NCBI RefSeq assembly: GCF_004115265.2
Contig: NC_046293.1
Location: 26,174,173-26,238,172 of the forward strand
DNA length: 64,000 bases
Direction of reading: 5' to 3'
Origin: Rhinolophus ferrumequinum
Taxonomy: Eukaryota > Chordata > Mammalia > Chiroptera > Rhinolophidae
Part shown: piece after piece, positions 23,451-35,215 of the stretch
Position numbering within the stretch: position 1 is the first letter of the stretch
Layout of the letters: the number at the start of each line of letters is the position of its first letter
Program-made: the position numbers and the translations under genes
Notes under the pieces: generated by a model
The model's input: the letters and a program-made list of their open reading frames with translations, nothing else
What the model was told of the DNA's origin: nothing
Database searches by the model: none

Positions 23451-24590
23451 ACAGGTTTTTTTTCTCCTTCTCTCTAGACATGTATTCACGTATACCTTTC
23501 TTTGGTCTTTCTCTATTCATAGAGAAATAAACTTTCTCTATGATAAAAGTGTCACGCCCATCATCTCCATCAGCAGCCTTACCTACTCACGAAAGTCCTG
23601 CACAACCTTTTCCAACCTCTCCCTGTACAGCCATCCTTCCAAATCCAATTTTGTTACAGTCATTTTGCTCTGAGCTATCTAGATACAATTCAAATGCTGT
23701 ATAAGATCTGACTTTTACTGGGTCAATCATTATGTTTATTAAGATGGGTAAGACGACTAACCACCCAAACACTTAAGCTAGAAACCTTTTTTGTAATATT
23801 CTATTCATTTTCCAACTTTACCTCCAACATTCAATTACTCATGAAGTATTATAAGTTTTACCTCCAAAATACTCTTAATTTTTTTCTATAACCTGTCTTT
23901 GCTCTAACAAATTCTGTAAATTCTTTGAAGCCAAGTAGTTATTGCTGCTTCATCTTTACATATCCTATAACTTCAGAGCAGGCGCATAAAAAATATCTGT
24001 GGGACTGAGTAGGACTGAACTGAATTAAAGGCTAACATCAAGAATTATTATCAAACAATTTAAAAATAACATGGAAAAGAAGTCTCTGTAGTTCTTACAA
24101 GTAATGAAATTTTGTAGAAGAATTGTAAGTTTGAAACAATGTAAAATTGTGGCTGACTAGAATTAATGCTATTATACAGTGGATAATCTCTTTGAAGAAC
24201 CTCCAGGCAAGATTTTAGATAAAAAATAATCTAATAATGACTTATGACATTTTGTTAATTAAAGAATGAGTGAAAAACTACAAAGGAGGTTCTTATGTAA
24301 CTACTATTTGTCATTTGCCTCCCCCACAAAATACTATCAGGGAGTGAAAAATGTTGCTTTAGTATGCTGTAAACTTTCATACTTTGAAAACTATTAGATA
24401 TATTACAGAGCTTTCAATTTTTTTTAAATTTACCTCCAATTTTATGTTTCACTTCTACTCAGTATAGGCCTTTGGCTATAGCCAGGATAGTTGTCGATTG
24501 TCATGCAAACACATTTTATTAATAACTACCTTTTTCATCGATTCATATATTTTCTTCCTGCCTCAGGTTGATTCCTTTCTACTACAAACT
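23450..24590. other. Intergenic DNA with possible diverged L2, no gene
   Basis: 23480-23960 is CT-rich and might be L2; 23960-24590 is AT-rich and unassigned. Confidence 0.3.
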
Positions 24591-24755
24591 GATCAAATAA
24601 GACTAGCTCAGATATCACTTCCTCTGTTCTCATGGAGATCCTTCTCATCCTCTGAGAATTGGTTTATAGCCTTCTTTTCAATGCTGTACCACTAGTACCT
24701 AGCAGACTGCCTGTCATGTAAATGGTGCTTAATGCACATTTGTTGAATGGATTCA
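24590..24755 (+). mobile_element. L2 LINE 3' end
   Basis: GATATCACTTCCTCTGTTCT through CCTAGCAGACTGCCTGTCAT and TTTGTTGAATGGATTC follows the L2 3' end order. Confidence 0.55.
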
Positions 24756-24849
24756 GGAGTAGATCCTAGATCATTCTTCTTATTCACTGTTTGTCTAGCA
24801 CATATTACATGCTCAGTAAATATCTGCGTGCCTTTGAATCGATTAGTTT

Positions 24850-25610
24850 ATTTTTTTAATTTTTATTAAATTCATTGGGGTGACATTGGATAGTAAAATT
24901 ACATAGGTTTAAAGTGTACATTTCTATAATACATCATCTATATATAGCATTGTGTGCTCACCACCCAGAGTCAGTTCTCCTTCCATCACCATATATTTGA
25001 CCACTTTTCCCTCTTCTACCCTCCTCCCTCCTAACCTTCTGGTAACCACTAAACTGTTGTCTGTGTCTATGAGTTTTTGCTTGTTTGTTTTTCTTGTTTG
25101 TTTGTTACTTTCAGTTTTATATCACACATATGAGTGAAGTCAATGTGGTTCTCATCTTTTTCTGTCTAATTTTGCTTAGCATGATAATCTCAAGATCCAT
25201 CTATGTTGTTGCAAATGGCAATATTTCATTTTTCCTTATGGCTGAGTAATAGTCCATTGTACAATTATGTATGTACCACATCCTCTTTATCCAATCATAT
25301 ATTGAGGGTCACTTTGGTTGTTTCCATGTCTTGAGCACTATAAATAATGCTGCAATGAACATAGGGGTACATGTATCTTTACAAATAAATGTTTTCAGAT
25401 TTTTGGGGTAGATACCCAGAAGAGGGGTTGCTGGGTCATATGGTAATTCTATTCTTAATTTTTTGAGGAACTTCCATACTGTTTTCCATAGTGACTATAC
25501 TAATTTACATTCCCACCAGCAGTGTATGAAGGTTCCTTTTCCTCCACAGCCTCTCCGACAATTGTTATTATTTGTCTTTTTGAGAACTTTCAACTTAATA
25601 TGTATGAGAA
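24850..25610 (-). mobile_element. Young L1 3' region
   Basis: It begins with the antisense tail (AAATTCATTGGGGTGACATT), continues through TCAGTTCTCCTTCCATCACC and TCTATGTTGTTGCAAATGGC, and ends in CCCACCAGCAGTGTATGA. It is only mildly diverged from the other young copies. Confidence 0.92.
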
Positions 25611-26090
25611 AATTATTAAATTTAAAGACTTTTTAATGGGAATACCCCAATCAAGTCTGAGGCCTTAAAGGAAAAGGAAACTAAACCAAACTGCATACTG
25701 TATAAGACATTATATGGAATAAGAGTACCATAGGATAAATATAAAAGTATGTAGATGTGTCAGAATAGAAATTATATTTTTGGCTTTACTTATGGCTAAA
25801 TTACGGTAAATAATTCTTAGTGATAGTTGATATCACAATCCATAGCATGATGTTTACATTTTGTTTATTATAGCCTATAATGTAGTATAATACAGTCTGC
25901 TATGTTATAATAAATAACTATATAATTTGACTTCATTAGTCATCAGCTTGTGGGTATAAAATCGTTTTACTATACATGTCCAGGTTTGTCTCTCTTGTTA
26001 GTGTGTACCTGATAATGCAGAACCATAGTACTGATATCACCTCCCCAAGCCTCTCCCACTTATATATGAGTCTCATTAAAGTTCATTTCC
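25610..26090. other. AT-rich intergenic DNA, nothing recognised
   Basis: No supported element. Confidence 0.35.
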
Positions 26091-27280
26091 CCCTTCTCAC
26101 TGTCACCTGTATCCTCCCCAACAGCCTTCTTATTCACCAGTGACGATCAGTCACAACTTTCCACTGCATCAACCCTCCTCCCACATCCTGGCCTCTCAGT
26201 CTCCTTGCCTCTGCGTCTCCAAGTGACTTCTCCACTCTGCCTCAGGTAACCATTCCCATAGGAACAGGGTCTTTGTCATACTTTTAAATGTTTCCTCTCA
26301 AAAATGTGTAATTAAAGCCTGCTACCCTGCACAAACACGCTGACCTTTCTAGCTTGCTCATTCATCTCTTTCCAACATGAAAATGCTTTGATCACATTAG
26401 CCTCTCTAGCCCTGTCTCCAACTCTACATTGTCTTATCTGTCCATTTGCTTCTTCCTTCACCTTTCTCCATGTCTGGCTTGATTCCATATGTTCCTGCCA
26501 ATGCATGAACTCCCTTGAACCTCTTTTGTTCCCAATGCTTAACGAAATTATTTTCCTTTACATGAAAGTAATTTTCTGTTTCTCTCTGTCAATGTCTGAG
26601 AAGCCAAGTGCTTTTAGAACAGGTCAGATGTATTGCAATATAAATTCATTGTCACCAACATGAAATAGATTTCACGCTGCTAGGAGCCCTGTTACTTTTT
26701 TCAGCTCACCACTCTTTCACATTCTCTAAAATTAATCTTATCACACATTGTCTATTCTTAACAAATCTCTGACTCTTCCACATCCCCTCTTATTCTCAGA
26801 AGATGACCTACATCACAGATAAATAAAAGCCACCAGCTTATCACACTGAAAATCTCTCAGCTTTCTCCATATATATATATATGTACATGCATCTTCTCTT
26901 CTGTTAGAAAGATGTGATCTTCTTCCTCTTCCATAAGGCCAATGGCATCTGTATTTGGATCCATACACTCCTGCTACCAAGATTCATACACTATCAATCA
27001 CTCCCCTTTCCTTTTGAATATTCAGTGTTTTCTTAGTAGTATCCTTCCCACCAGCTTACCTCCTATCCTCACTCTCTATAACTCTTTTAAAAGGAAAAGT
27101 TCTCAAAGTGCTGTCTGCATTCATCTCCATTTCTTACATTTTACTCTCACTACTCAAGCCACTACAACCTGGCTCCTGCCCCAATGACTCCATGGCATCG
27201 ACACTCTTTTTGGTCATAAGTGATTTCACTTCACTAAATGGACCCTTTTAATTGAGCTCTTAATAGCATTCAACACTGTA
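26090..27280 (+). mobile_element. L2 LINE ORF2 remnant
   Basis: CT-rich sense sequence colinear with L2 ORF2. Around 27260, AATAGCATTCAACACTGTAT GTCACTCCC matches the L2 block AGCAGCATTTGACACAGTTG ATCACTCCC. Many breaks; no open frame of note. Confidence 0.55.
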
Positions 27281-27639
27281 TGTCACTCCCTTCTTTTTAA
27301 ACACTTCTTTCCTTATTCTATATTTTCTTGGTCTCTTAGCACTCATTTTTCAATTACCATCTATAAGCAAATCTCTGACTCTTCCACATCCCCTCTTGTA
27401 TATATATATATCTCTCCAGGTGTCAGCTCACTTTTTTCCTTGTCAATTAACATTTCTTAATACTCCATATATTAACAACTATATAAAACTATAAAAATAT
27501 AAAACTCAACACCTCCAAAATTAAAAAAACGACCAACGTAATCTTTCCAAATATGTTTTTATATTAGTAAAAGTCACTATTTTTTCGTGGTGTTAAAAGA
27601 GAAAGAAACCTGGAGTTCTACTTATCTTGTTCTCTGCAC

Positions 27640-27835
27640 ATCTATGTCAATTACAAGGCCTAACCTATTTTAAATAAAAAATGCTTCTCAAGCTGCCTGT
27701 GTTCTGGCCCTGTCTTCTAAGCTGCACCCGACACTACACTCGCCCCCATCTCTTTGCTCTGGCCACACCATTCTTCTTTAATTGAATGGGCCGTTCTTTC
27801 TAACATCAGAGCCAACCTTCAGAAAAGAGCAAAAA
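27640..27835 (+). mobile_element. L2 LINE fragment, downstream part
   Basis: TCTTTGCTCTGGCCACACCA and neighbours match the L2 block CTCACTCCGCTCCAGCCACACTGG. It probably belongs to the copy starting at 26090. Confidence 0.5.
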
Positions 27836-27848
27836 GTGTGAATAAACA

Positions 27849-27890
27849 TAACACTAACACACACACACCACACACCCCCACAGACACACA
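27849..27890. repeat. (AC)n-rich microsatellite
   Basis: Short imperfect AC repeat with a CCCCC break. Confidence 0.9.
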
Positions 27891-29874
27891 AAATTGATTA
27901 ACATGTGACAAAATGCTAACTTCTCACTGATAATAAGTGAAATGCAATTTATGTATGCTGAAGATCACTAATTTTGGCCATTGTGTTGGCAAAATTAATG
28001 TGCTCATATGATAAGATTGACAAATGTGTTTTAAGGGTTATTTAGAAAAGTTTGAGTATACAAATCCACAGATTTGTTCTGTGCATAAATACCAAATAAT
28101 AAAGCAATGCCTCTGGGGAGTCAAAAGTCCATAATAAGATTTTCAGATGTCAGTGATTAATGTCTTTCAAAGGGAAATGTTTAAACATGCATCGTGTACC
28201 ACAGAATATTGTGGTAAACAGTCATTAAAAACAATAAAATAATGTATATGCAATGACTTTAAAATAATTCCTCTATATACATTTCTAAGAAAAAGCCATT
28301 TATTTACCAATATAGCTCATTCTGTGTTAGTGAGATACATATAATTAGGTTTATGGGGGGAATGGCCTTTATAAAAATATGAAAAACATAAATTATGTAA
28401 TTTGTTATAATATATATAAAACATACGATGAAGTCTGATAGTAATAAAATCAATTTCTTCCTAGAATTGTTAATTAAGAGTCTTTCCCACCATAAGTTTT
28501 TAAATAATATATTTGCTGTTATTTATTTTCAGTTGTCTCAGAATTGGAGCCGAAAAGATATGAAATACTACTCAGAAATCACAGGAACTAGGTATAGCCA
28601 AAAGAGATGGGGGGTGGGGAGAGCAAAGAGGAGGGAAGGAGAGAGGAGGGTTGGTTGTGAGGGAGGAGGGACCACAGGAGCCGGGGCCTCGGACTGCATC
28701 GTGAAATCACCACCCAGTCAGTTCTCCTTCCATCACCATGAACTTGACTTAGCTCTTAAAGTCTCCAAATAAAGAAGACCTGGACTCCAGCTTGGAATCC
28801 TTTCTGTTCAGTTCTGTTTCTATACAAAGAAAACAAATTTTCATCATTTCTTGTCTCCTAAGTCTGTCTCAGAACAGAAATAAAGGTTCTAAGTTAGAAT
28901 ATTTTCTAAATACAACAGTATAAATTAAATTAATTAAATATAGCAATGTTCATATTATATTCAGATATACTCCAATTAAAATCTTGCTAAACTCCTTGAA
29001 ATATTTCATGATTAAAAATAGCAAACAGAAAATTCCACAAAAGTTCTTCGATCTATAAGCATTTAAATTAATATAATATGTAGTTAGATCTATAAATTCC
29101 AAGTTCTATAACAAATATATTTCAACAATTAAAATTTTCTTTTTCAAATAAATGTCAGCAAGTGACTAAATTTCCCACTAATAAGACTATATCCAATTGA
29201 AATACCACTAGAGTTCAAATTGAACTTTATAGTGAACTAAATTGCCCACTTTACTGTGCTCTAACACAATAATTCAAAGGTATGCAAAATTTACCCTTAA
29301 TTTATTAGAAAATAGGACACTTTGCATTTTTACTCTGAACTTATGAAAGCATACCCTATTCCTTTATAATATTTTTTTGCATCTTTTATTAATACACCTT
29401 TAAAATTCTAAAGATTTTTTCCAAACTTCCCAAATTTACGCACACCTAAGAATTGAAATGCCAATTTCTACAACCATGTGTTGGAGATTTTTTTTTAGAA
29501 TTTAGATAGACTTTAAGCTACATCTTTAAGAAAATCTTGCCAGCCAGAGCTTTTAGGAATTTGATCTTGTATTTCCCCTTTGTTTCTCAATGAATCTAAG
29601 TTGATTTTGTATCTGGTACACACTCACATCTACTAGGCTAAAGGAATTTAGACAAATCTATTTTACAAAAATGGAAAGTAAAATCAAAAAGCTTAACATT
29701 AAACACAGCATTAAATACAAACATTTAGTAGAGTAAATAGTATTTTTATACTAATTCCCCATAAATCTCATCTCTGTGCACAGGAAATTTCAGGTTTGTA
29801 AAGCATAACTCTTTGGGTCTATAATTGAAATGTTAATTAACAAGACAAATTATTTTCAAAGCAAATCACTTTCA

Positions 29875-29875
<1 letters not shown>
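27890..29875. other. Intergenic DNA without a recognised gene
   Basis: 28595-28680 is a G/A-rich tract (GGGGGGTGGGGAGAGC and on). A 114-codon plus-strand frame at 28428-28772 crosses it and shows no domain; its last part (CAGTTCTCCTTCCATCACCA, about 28717) is a short L1 3' block. The remainder is AT-rich. Confidence 0.4.

Positions 29876-29877
<2 letters not shown>

Positions 29878-29908
<31 letters not shown>
29878..29908. repeat. (GA)n microsatellite
   Basis: About 15 uninterrupted GA units. Confidence 0.95.
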
Positions 29909-29911
<3 letters not shown>

Positions 29912-29914
29912 AAA

Positions 29915-30275
29915 TATCTTTTTTAATTTATTAAATTTATCGGGGTGACAATGGTTAGTAAAATTATATGTTTCAAGTGTACACTTCTATAATACATCAT
30001 GTATAAATCACATTGTGTGTTCACCACCCAGATACAGTTCTCCTTCCATCACCATATATTTGACCCCCTTTTCCCTCTTCTACCACCCTTCCCTCCCCCC
30101 TTACTCTCTGGTAACCACTAAACAGTATGGAGGTGCCTCAAAAAATTAAGAATAGAATTACCATATAACCCAGCAATTCCTCTCCTGGGTATCTACCCAA
30201 AAAGATCTGAAAACATTTATCCAATATTCACTGCAGCATTATCTACAGTGGACAAGACATGGAAAGACATGGAAA
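29915..30275. mobile_element. Young L1 3' end (minus) with inverted 5' part (plus)
   Basis: 29920-30125 is the antisense young L1 tail region (AATTTATCGGGGTGACAATG to CTCTGGTAACCACTAAACAG). At about 30126 orientation flips to sense L1 (CATATAACCCAGCAATTCCT to CAAGACATGGAAA). This is a second twin-priming-like structure. Confidence 0.8.
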
Positions 30276-30610
30276 CAAATTTCTTTTTAATCTTTTTATA
30301 TTTTAATACTATTTCTAAAATGAATATGAAAAAGTACAAAATATTATATACACAGGAAAATCCACAATCTCTGCACACATAGACCTCATATGTTTAATTA
30401 AACAATTAAGTGTGTTTTTATAAGAAAACATCATTCCTTAGTGGAATAAGATATTAATATTTGCAATAGATTTGTAAAGTCTCTTTCAGTCACTGACACG
30501 CAATCATAGATTTAAATTTGTTTCTGGCAAATTCATTTTATAAGACTAAATTTCATATTTGTATTATTGTGCTGGTAAATGTAATCAATGGTAATCCATT
30601 ATTTCATAGA
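30275..30610. other. AT-rich intergenic DNA, nothing recognised
   Basis: No supported element. Confidence 0.35.
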
Positions 30611-30611
30611 T

Positions 30612-30686
30612 ATTAGGTTGGTGCAAAAGTAATAGCAGTTTAAAATAATTGCAAAAACTGCAATTACTTTTGCACCAACCCAATAT
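30612..30686. mobile_element. MADE1-like mariner MITE (palindromic), copy 1
   Basis: Near-perfect palindrome: ATTAGGTTGGTGCAAAAGTA at the left and TTACTTTTGCACCAACCCAA at the right. The ends match the Hsmar1/MADE1-type terminal repeat. Confidence 0.9.
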
Positions 30687-30689
30687 TAA

Positions 30690-31270
30690 TATCATTTCTA
30701 ATAAAAGGTGATTTAATTTTGGTATGTCATATACATAATCCCTAAGCTTCCAGATTCCTCTCCACTTATGTGTGCATGGGTAAACTTTGTATGTTAAGTA
30801 TGAAAGCTTAGTCTTCTCTCTTTCTCTTTTATAAAATACCTGTGAATATTTTTAAATCAATCTCATTTTCTCTGCTAGTGTCTTATTCACATTATTGTTC
30901 TGAAAAGTACCCCCATTTTATTCTCCTTGTAGTATTTCTGTTGTCAAGACACATATTTACAGAAATAGCTTGATTTCAAACTTTTCCGTTAAGCAATTCA
31001 CACATAATGTAGGCCATTCTTTCAGCCAAATGGTAAGCAGCACCTCTGACCATGTTGACATCATGGGCCGAGCTACACATCCCCTGGAAGCCACAGAGAG
31101 TCTGCCACAGGCACTGCTGGTGTTTGCTGTAAATCTACAGGTGTGAATGGAGACACCTGCTGCACACACCTACTCACAGTGATTTTTCTATTTATTTTTC
31201 AATTATACATATATTCAGCTTTTGTATATGTTCAATTTTATTGGTCATATTTCACTTGTAAGTGCTTCCT
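30690..31270. other. Intergenic DNA; possible short coding-like remnant at 30990-31140 (minus)
   Basis: On the minus strand 31148-30985 carries two adjoining stretches in different frames (VSPFTPVDLQQTPAVPVAD and VNMVRGAAYHLAERMAYIM) that look like a decayed coding fragment. I cannot name the source. Confidence 0.25.
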
Positions 31271-32255
31271 GAGTGTAGGAGTTACACCACCACCTCCTTC
31301 TTCAAATCCTGAGAGCCAAAAGTATTTTACCTTGTTGTTGTTCTTACTAGATAGGGCATTGGAAAAACACTGAGACAGAAAGGACTTACCCTTTAAGGCT
31401 TTCTGAGGAGATAGGGCAGGGGCCAAGAGAGGAAACCAAAAGGGAAGCAGTGGCGAGGCACCCAGCTCCCGATCTGAATTCCAGCCCAGGTCTCTCCAGG
31501 TCAGGAACAAACTCTGGCTTCGTAGCCCACCCGTCCCAGCTGAGCGATGGGCACCAACGAACGGCACTGACACCTCTGAGCTCATTGCCCCTGAGCAAGT
31601 CAGTTTGAGTGTTAAGCTGAGGTTGAGAAGGGTATGTTTACTAGGCCAAGCTGAAAGACAGCAGGCCTGGTCATTTTTCTGGGTTAAGTGAGCAAAAAGA
31701 AAGACCGGGCTCTGTGGTGTTCCCTGAGCAGCTATCCCAAGAGCTGGGATCACTTCTCTGCTGTGACAACATGGCTGAGGTCTGACCTTTTCACTATTCA
31801 TTAGTCAACGCCTGCTCACAGGGCGAAGAGGGCTTCCTGTCAGACCTGGAGGGAGGACCTGCCTGCTGCTCCCACACAATGGGACCCTTATTTGCTTCCT
31901 TGAACCAGGAATTCCTGAGACTGACAGCCCCAGAGAGGATGTGGGTCTCGTGCCAGGTGCTAGAATCTTCTTGGTCATTAAGTATACTCTGCTGGAGCTA
32001 AGCTCAGGAGTATCCTGCCCCTGCACATGTGCTGAGTTTGTGCTTGTTTGTGGAATGGGGGGACCATCCTCATGAGGCATGTGGAAGCTCTGCTGCTGGG
32101 TCAGGCTCCAGCAGAAAAGGCCTTATTCACAAGATTAACTTTCTTCCTCCTAGTTCCAATTCAATCCTTCAGGTTTGAGTTCTTTATTCTGTCATAAATA
32201 TTGTGCTGTCTGCCCCTGCAGGAGTACAGTACTAACTCTCAAAGACGTTAGGAAT
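31270..32255. other. GC-richer block of unclear origin
   Basis: Clearly richer in G and C than the flanks, without a CpG-island density. The longest frame is 187 codons on the minus strand (31238-31801); it has no signal peptide, no repeated motif and no family I recognise. Overlapping frames on the same strand argue that the frame follows from composition. Confidence 0.35.
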
Positions 32256-32600
32256 GCTGAAACGCGACAGCGTCTTGATCTCAGCCCAAAGACACTCTCC
32301 CCAGTTTAAGACATGTGCCTCAATCAAAATCATTACCCTTCCTGTGGGGCCACCTGCATCTCATGCCTGGGTAATACAAAGATGCAGCACACGCCCCAAT
32401 TTGAGATTGTTCTGAAGGACCTTCCCAGCTCCAGAGATCTTTGTGAAGTTGGCTGAAGTTCAGTAATGAGTTCACAGCTTATTCTGTCCAATCCTGTCCC
32501 TCTTTCCCACAAAGTGTTGATCCCAAGAGGATTTTTCAATAAAACAACCTCTGTCTCAAATACTATTTCCCTACGAACCTGACTTACCATGTATTCAAAA
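32255..32600 (+). mobile_element. Possible ancient LTR fossil (ERVL-type)
   Basis: CAATAAAACAACCTCTGTCT followed by a short C/T-rich end resembles a retroviral LTR polyadenylation and U5 region. No paired LTR or internal region was recognised. If real it is old and broken. Confidence 0.3.
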
Positions 32601-32989
32601 AAAACAATTTGAGACTTCTGCAATATATTGAGATAGTGTAGGCCTATATTGAGATATTTCTAGGCCTAAAATCCACTAGAATGCCTGCTCTGATTCACCC
32701 TTAAATCTTAGCTGTGTCCTTTATATGTACTCCCCAGAGAACTTGTTCTTTAATTGTCACTGCAATTCTACTGCAAAAATGCAAAAGGCCAAATAGTCTT
32801 CTGTTTTGTACTAAATTCCTCACTGTTTTGTACTAAATATGGAATCATTGAAATTTTTTGTTCATTGTTTGCTAAGGCTCCCAAGTATAACCTTACATGC
32901 CATTAAGTGGCACAATATACTTATACTGGATGCTTTCTTTAGTAGCTGTATGAGGAAAAGTACACATGGTAATGTGGTTCCAGAGATGG

Positions 32990-33195
32990 ATGTTAATATT
33001 AAGATGTCTGAGTTCAAATTCTAGCTCCACTAACAACTACTACAATGTTGGAAAAGTTAACCTCTTCTCTCTTCTATAAAATATTGCAATCTACCTTATA
33101 GTGGCATCTTGAGAATCACATTGATTAACACATGCAGATCACTTGTAATAGGACTTGGCAGAGAGTAAATTTTAAATATATGCTAACTGTTATTT
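32990..33195 (-). mobile_element. MIR SINE fragment
   Basis: GAGTTCAAATTCTAGCTCCA, then GTTAACCTCTTCTC, ATAAAATATTGCAATC and GACTTGGCAGAGAGTAAA follow MIR antisense order. Confidence 0.55.
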
Positions 33196-33885
33196 TATTT
33201 ACTGTGTCTTAAAATTTCTAGGCTTTCTTGTGGAATGTATTTGGTTTGTGACACCTTTTATTTGTAGAGGAAAAATTAGAGCATAACTGTAGCGGGCATC
33301 TATGCTATTGTTAGCCAGCATACACCCTTTCTCCTGAGAACGTAGCTCTCGCTGAGGTGGCCACACTGCCTAAGGCTTTGCTCTCCCTTAACACAGTGTC
33401 ACTGGTTGCTTTTTCAAGTGAAACTAAATGAGAAGAATTTCTCTCATGAAAGAAGCTATCAGATAGGAGGCCTGAGAGCAGTGATTATCTGTGTTTCCTA
33501 TTAAATGGAAGGAATTCATCTTTACACAAAAATTAAAAAATAAAAATAACCAACACTGAGAGAAATAGGCAGAGAAAAGTAACAGAGTGCTGGTAGACTT
33601 CAAGTCCTTCGCCCCAGTTTTCCCTGTGGCTAAGCTGTATCACTACCTTTCTTATGGTTTGTTTATTCAAAGTTCTGTTCACTATATGTGATAACCACGC
33701 GTAATTCCCAAAGCTTTCCCATTATGCCCAAGCTAGATTGAACCCTGTTTTTGTCACTTGTAATCAATAAAGTCTACCTGACATGCAGAATAGGTAAAAC
33801 CTGAGAACAAAATTGAAATAATCGATTATCAAAATGTTGAAATATTAATAAGATTGGCACAGAATGTTGAAACAGCTTATATATA
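33195..33885. other. Intergenic DNA, nothing recognised
   Basis: No gene. 33295-33480 is slightly GC-richer without a known match. Confidence 0.35.
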
Positions 33886-33887
33886 CC

Positions 33888-34123
33888 TGGGGTGCCAAAA
33901 AAATGTATACAAGTGGACACTTTGGTCAACGTTGCTCAAGCAGTAGTTCGTCATGATCAGAAGTGTCTAGACGCTGATGGTAACCACTCTGAGAACCTCT
34001 TGTAATTGCAGAAGTCAAACATGACTTGTATTCATCTTTTGTTATCAGTATATATTGAGCATTACAATTTTCATAGTTTTTTTTTCCTTTCTTAAAATGT
34101 ACATACATTTTTTGGCACCCTCT
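33888..34123 (-). mobile_element. Mariner-like element, copy 3, with a longer interior
   Basis: Same ends as the MITEs at 14991 and 15241 (GGGGTGCCAAAAAAATGTAT and TTTTTGGCACCCTCTG) and the same inner block ACTTGTATTCATCTTTTGTT. About 100 extra bases (33911-34017) lie between the left end and that block. They may be part of the parent element. Confidence 0.8.
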
Positions 34124-34124
34124 G

Positions 34125-34940
34125 TATATATAGTTATAGTTGTCTAATGCAATGTTTCTGGATAGCAATTTAGCAATATGTACTTGAAACCATAAAAAGG
34201 CCCAAATTCTTTAGCTGAGGAATAAAAATTCTGAACTTCTTCCTAATAAAATACTAGAGATGTCCCCAAATTCATATATAATGAGATCATCCCCACATTA
34301 TATTTATTATGTGAAATAGTAATCAGAGCACCTAATATTAGAGGCATTTTATACAAATTGTGAACTGACTGACTTTATAATTTATGAAATTGCTGCCAGT
34401 ACAATATGAAATAACAAAAGCAAGAAATGAAAAGGTCTAAATTCTGTCTCAAGTAGTCATCTCTATTTTCTTCATTTCTTTAAGCAAAAGACATTGAAAA
34501 AGGAATAAGGAATTGAATTACATACTAGAAACTTACAGGCCAGGAGAAGGAAAGGGGCCATCCTCCCACTTCCATTCATTGTCCTCTTTCTTATAAGATA
34601 GGCCAAGCCAAGTATGGTTTACTGCAAGTAACCTCATGATATTCTGCATGGAACCAAAATACACCAGGGTATTAAAGCAAAGGTGCATCAGAGATGAGAA
34701 ATATGGATTTTATGTCAAAGGAGAAGTAAAAAAAATATATAAAAATAAAAATAATGCAGTCTATATATGTCCACTGATAAATAAAACATCAAAAAAATTT
34801 CAGTACTGCAGTGGCTGTACATTTCTCAAACCAGGAATTAAATAAAAAGAAGAAACAAAATAGTTAATAGAAAATCACTTATTCAACTCTGTACCTATTC
34901 TTCAAGCTTGTATATATAAATGAATGGTATGTATAAAGGT
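34125..34940. other. AT-rich intergenic DNA, nothing recognised
   Basis: No supported element; a 69-codon plus frame at 34636-34845 shows no domain. Confidence 0.35.
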
Positions 34941-34944
34941 GACA

Positions 34945-35215
34945 AGTGCTATAAAAAATTAACGCAGGGTAAGAAGGACTAAGGGTACAGAGGAGGGTGT
35001 CTGGGGGACATTGATTTTAAATCGGACTGTCGGGTCAGGTCTCCTTAAGAAGGTGACAACTAAATAAATACTTGAAGGATGTGAAGCAGTTAGCCATGGT
35101 TCTATCCGAAAGTAAAAGGATGCAGCTAAGAGGACACAAATGCAAGGTTTCTACAGTGAAGGCAGGCGTGGTGTGATGGAAAAAAAAGGTGCCCCAGTGG
35201 AGCACACGAGGAAAG
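34945..35215 (-). mobile_element. L2 LINE 3' region
   Basis: GACAAGTGCTATAAAAAATT, then GGTCTCCTTAAGAAGGTGAC, TACTTGAAGGATGTGAAGC, AGTTAGCCATGG is the antisense L2 order (GGTGACATTTGAGC...CTGAAGGAGGTGAGGGAG...GAGCCATG). Confidence 0.55.

Noticed and set aside
28428-28772. 114-codon plus-strand frame as a small gene
   Set aside because: Its middle is a purine-rich low-complexity tract and its end is a fragment of the L1 3' region.
30612-30686. Rho-independent terminator or CRISPR-like palindrome
   Set aside because: The palindrome has mariner terminal repeats and occurs in three dispersed copies; the host is a mammal.
31238-31801. 187-codon minus-strand open frame as a novel gene
   Set aside because: No start context, no splice partners, no domain, and overlapping frames are also open here. 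GC-rich composition explains it better.
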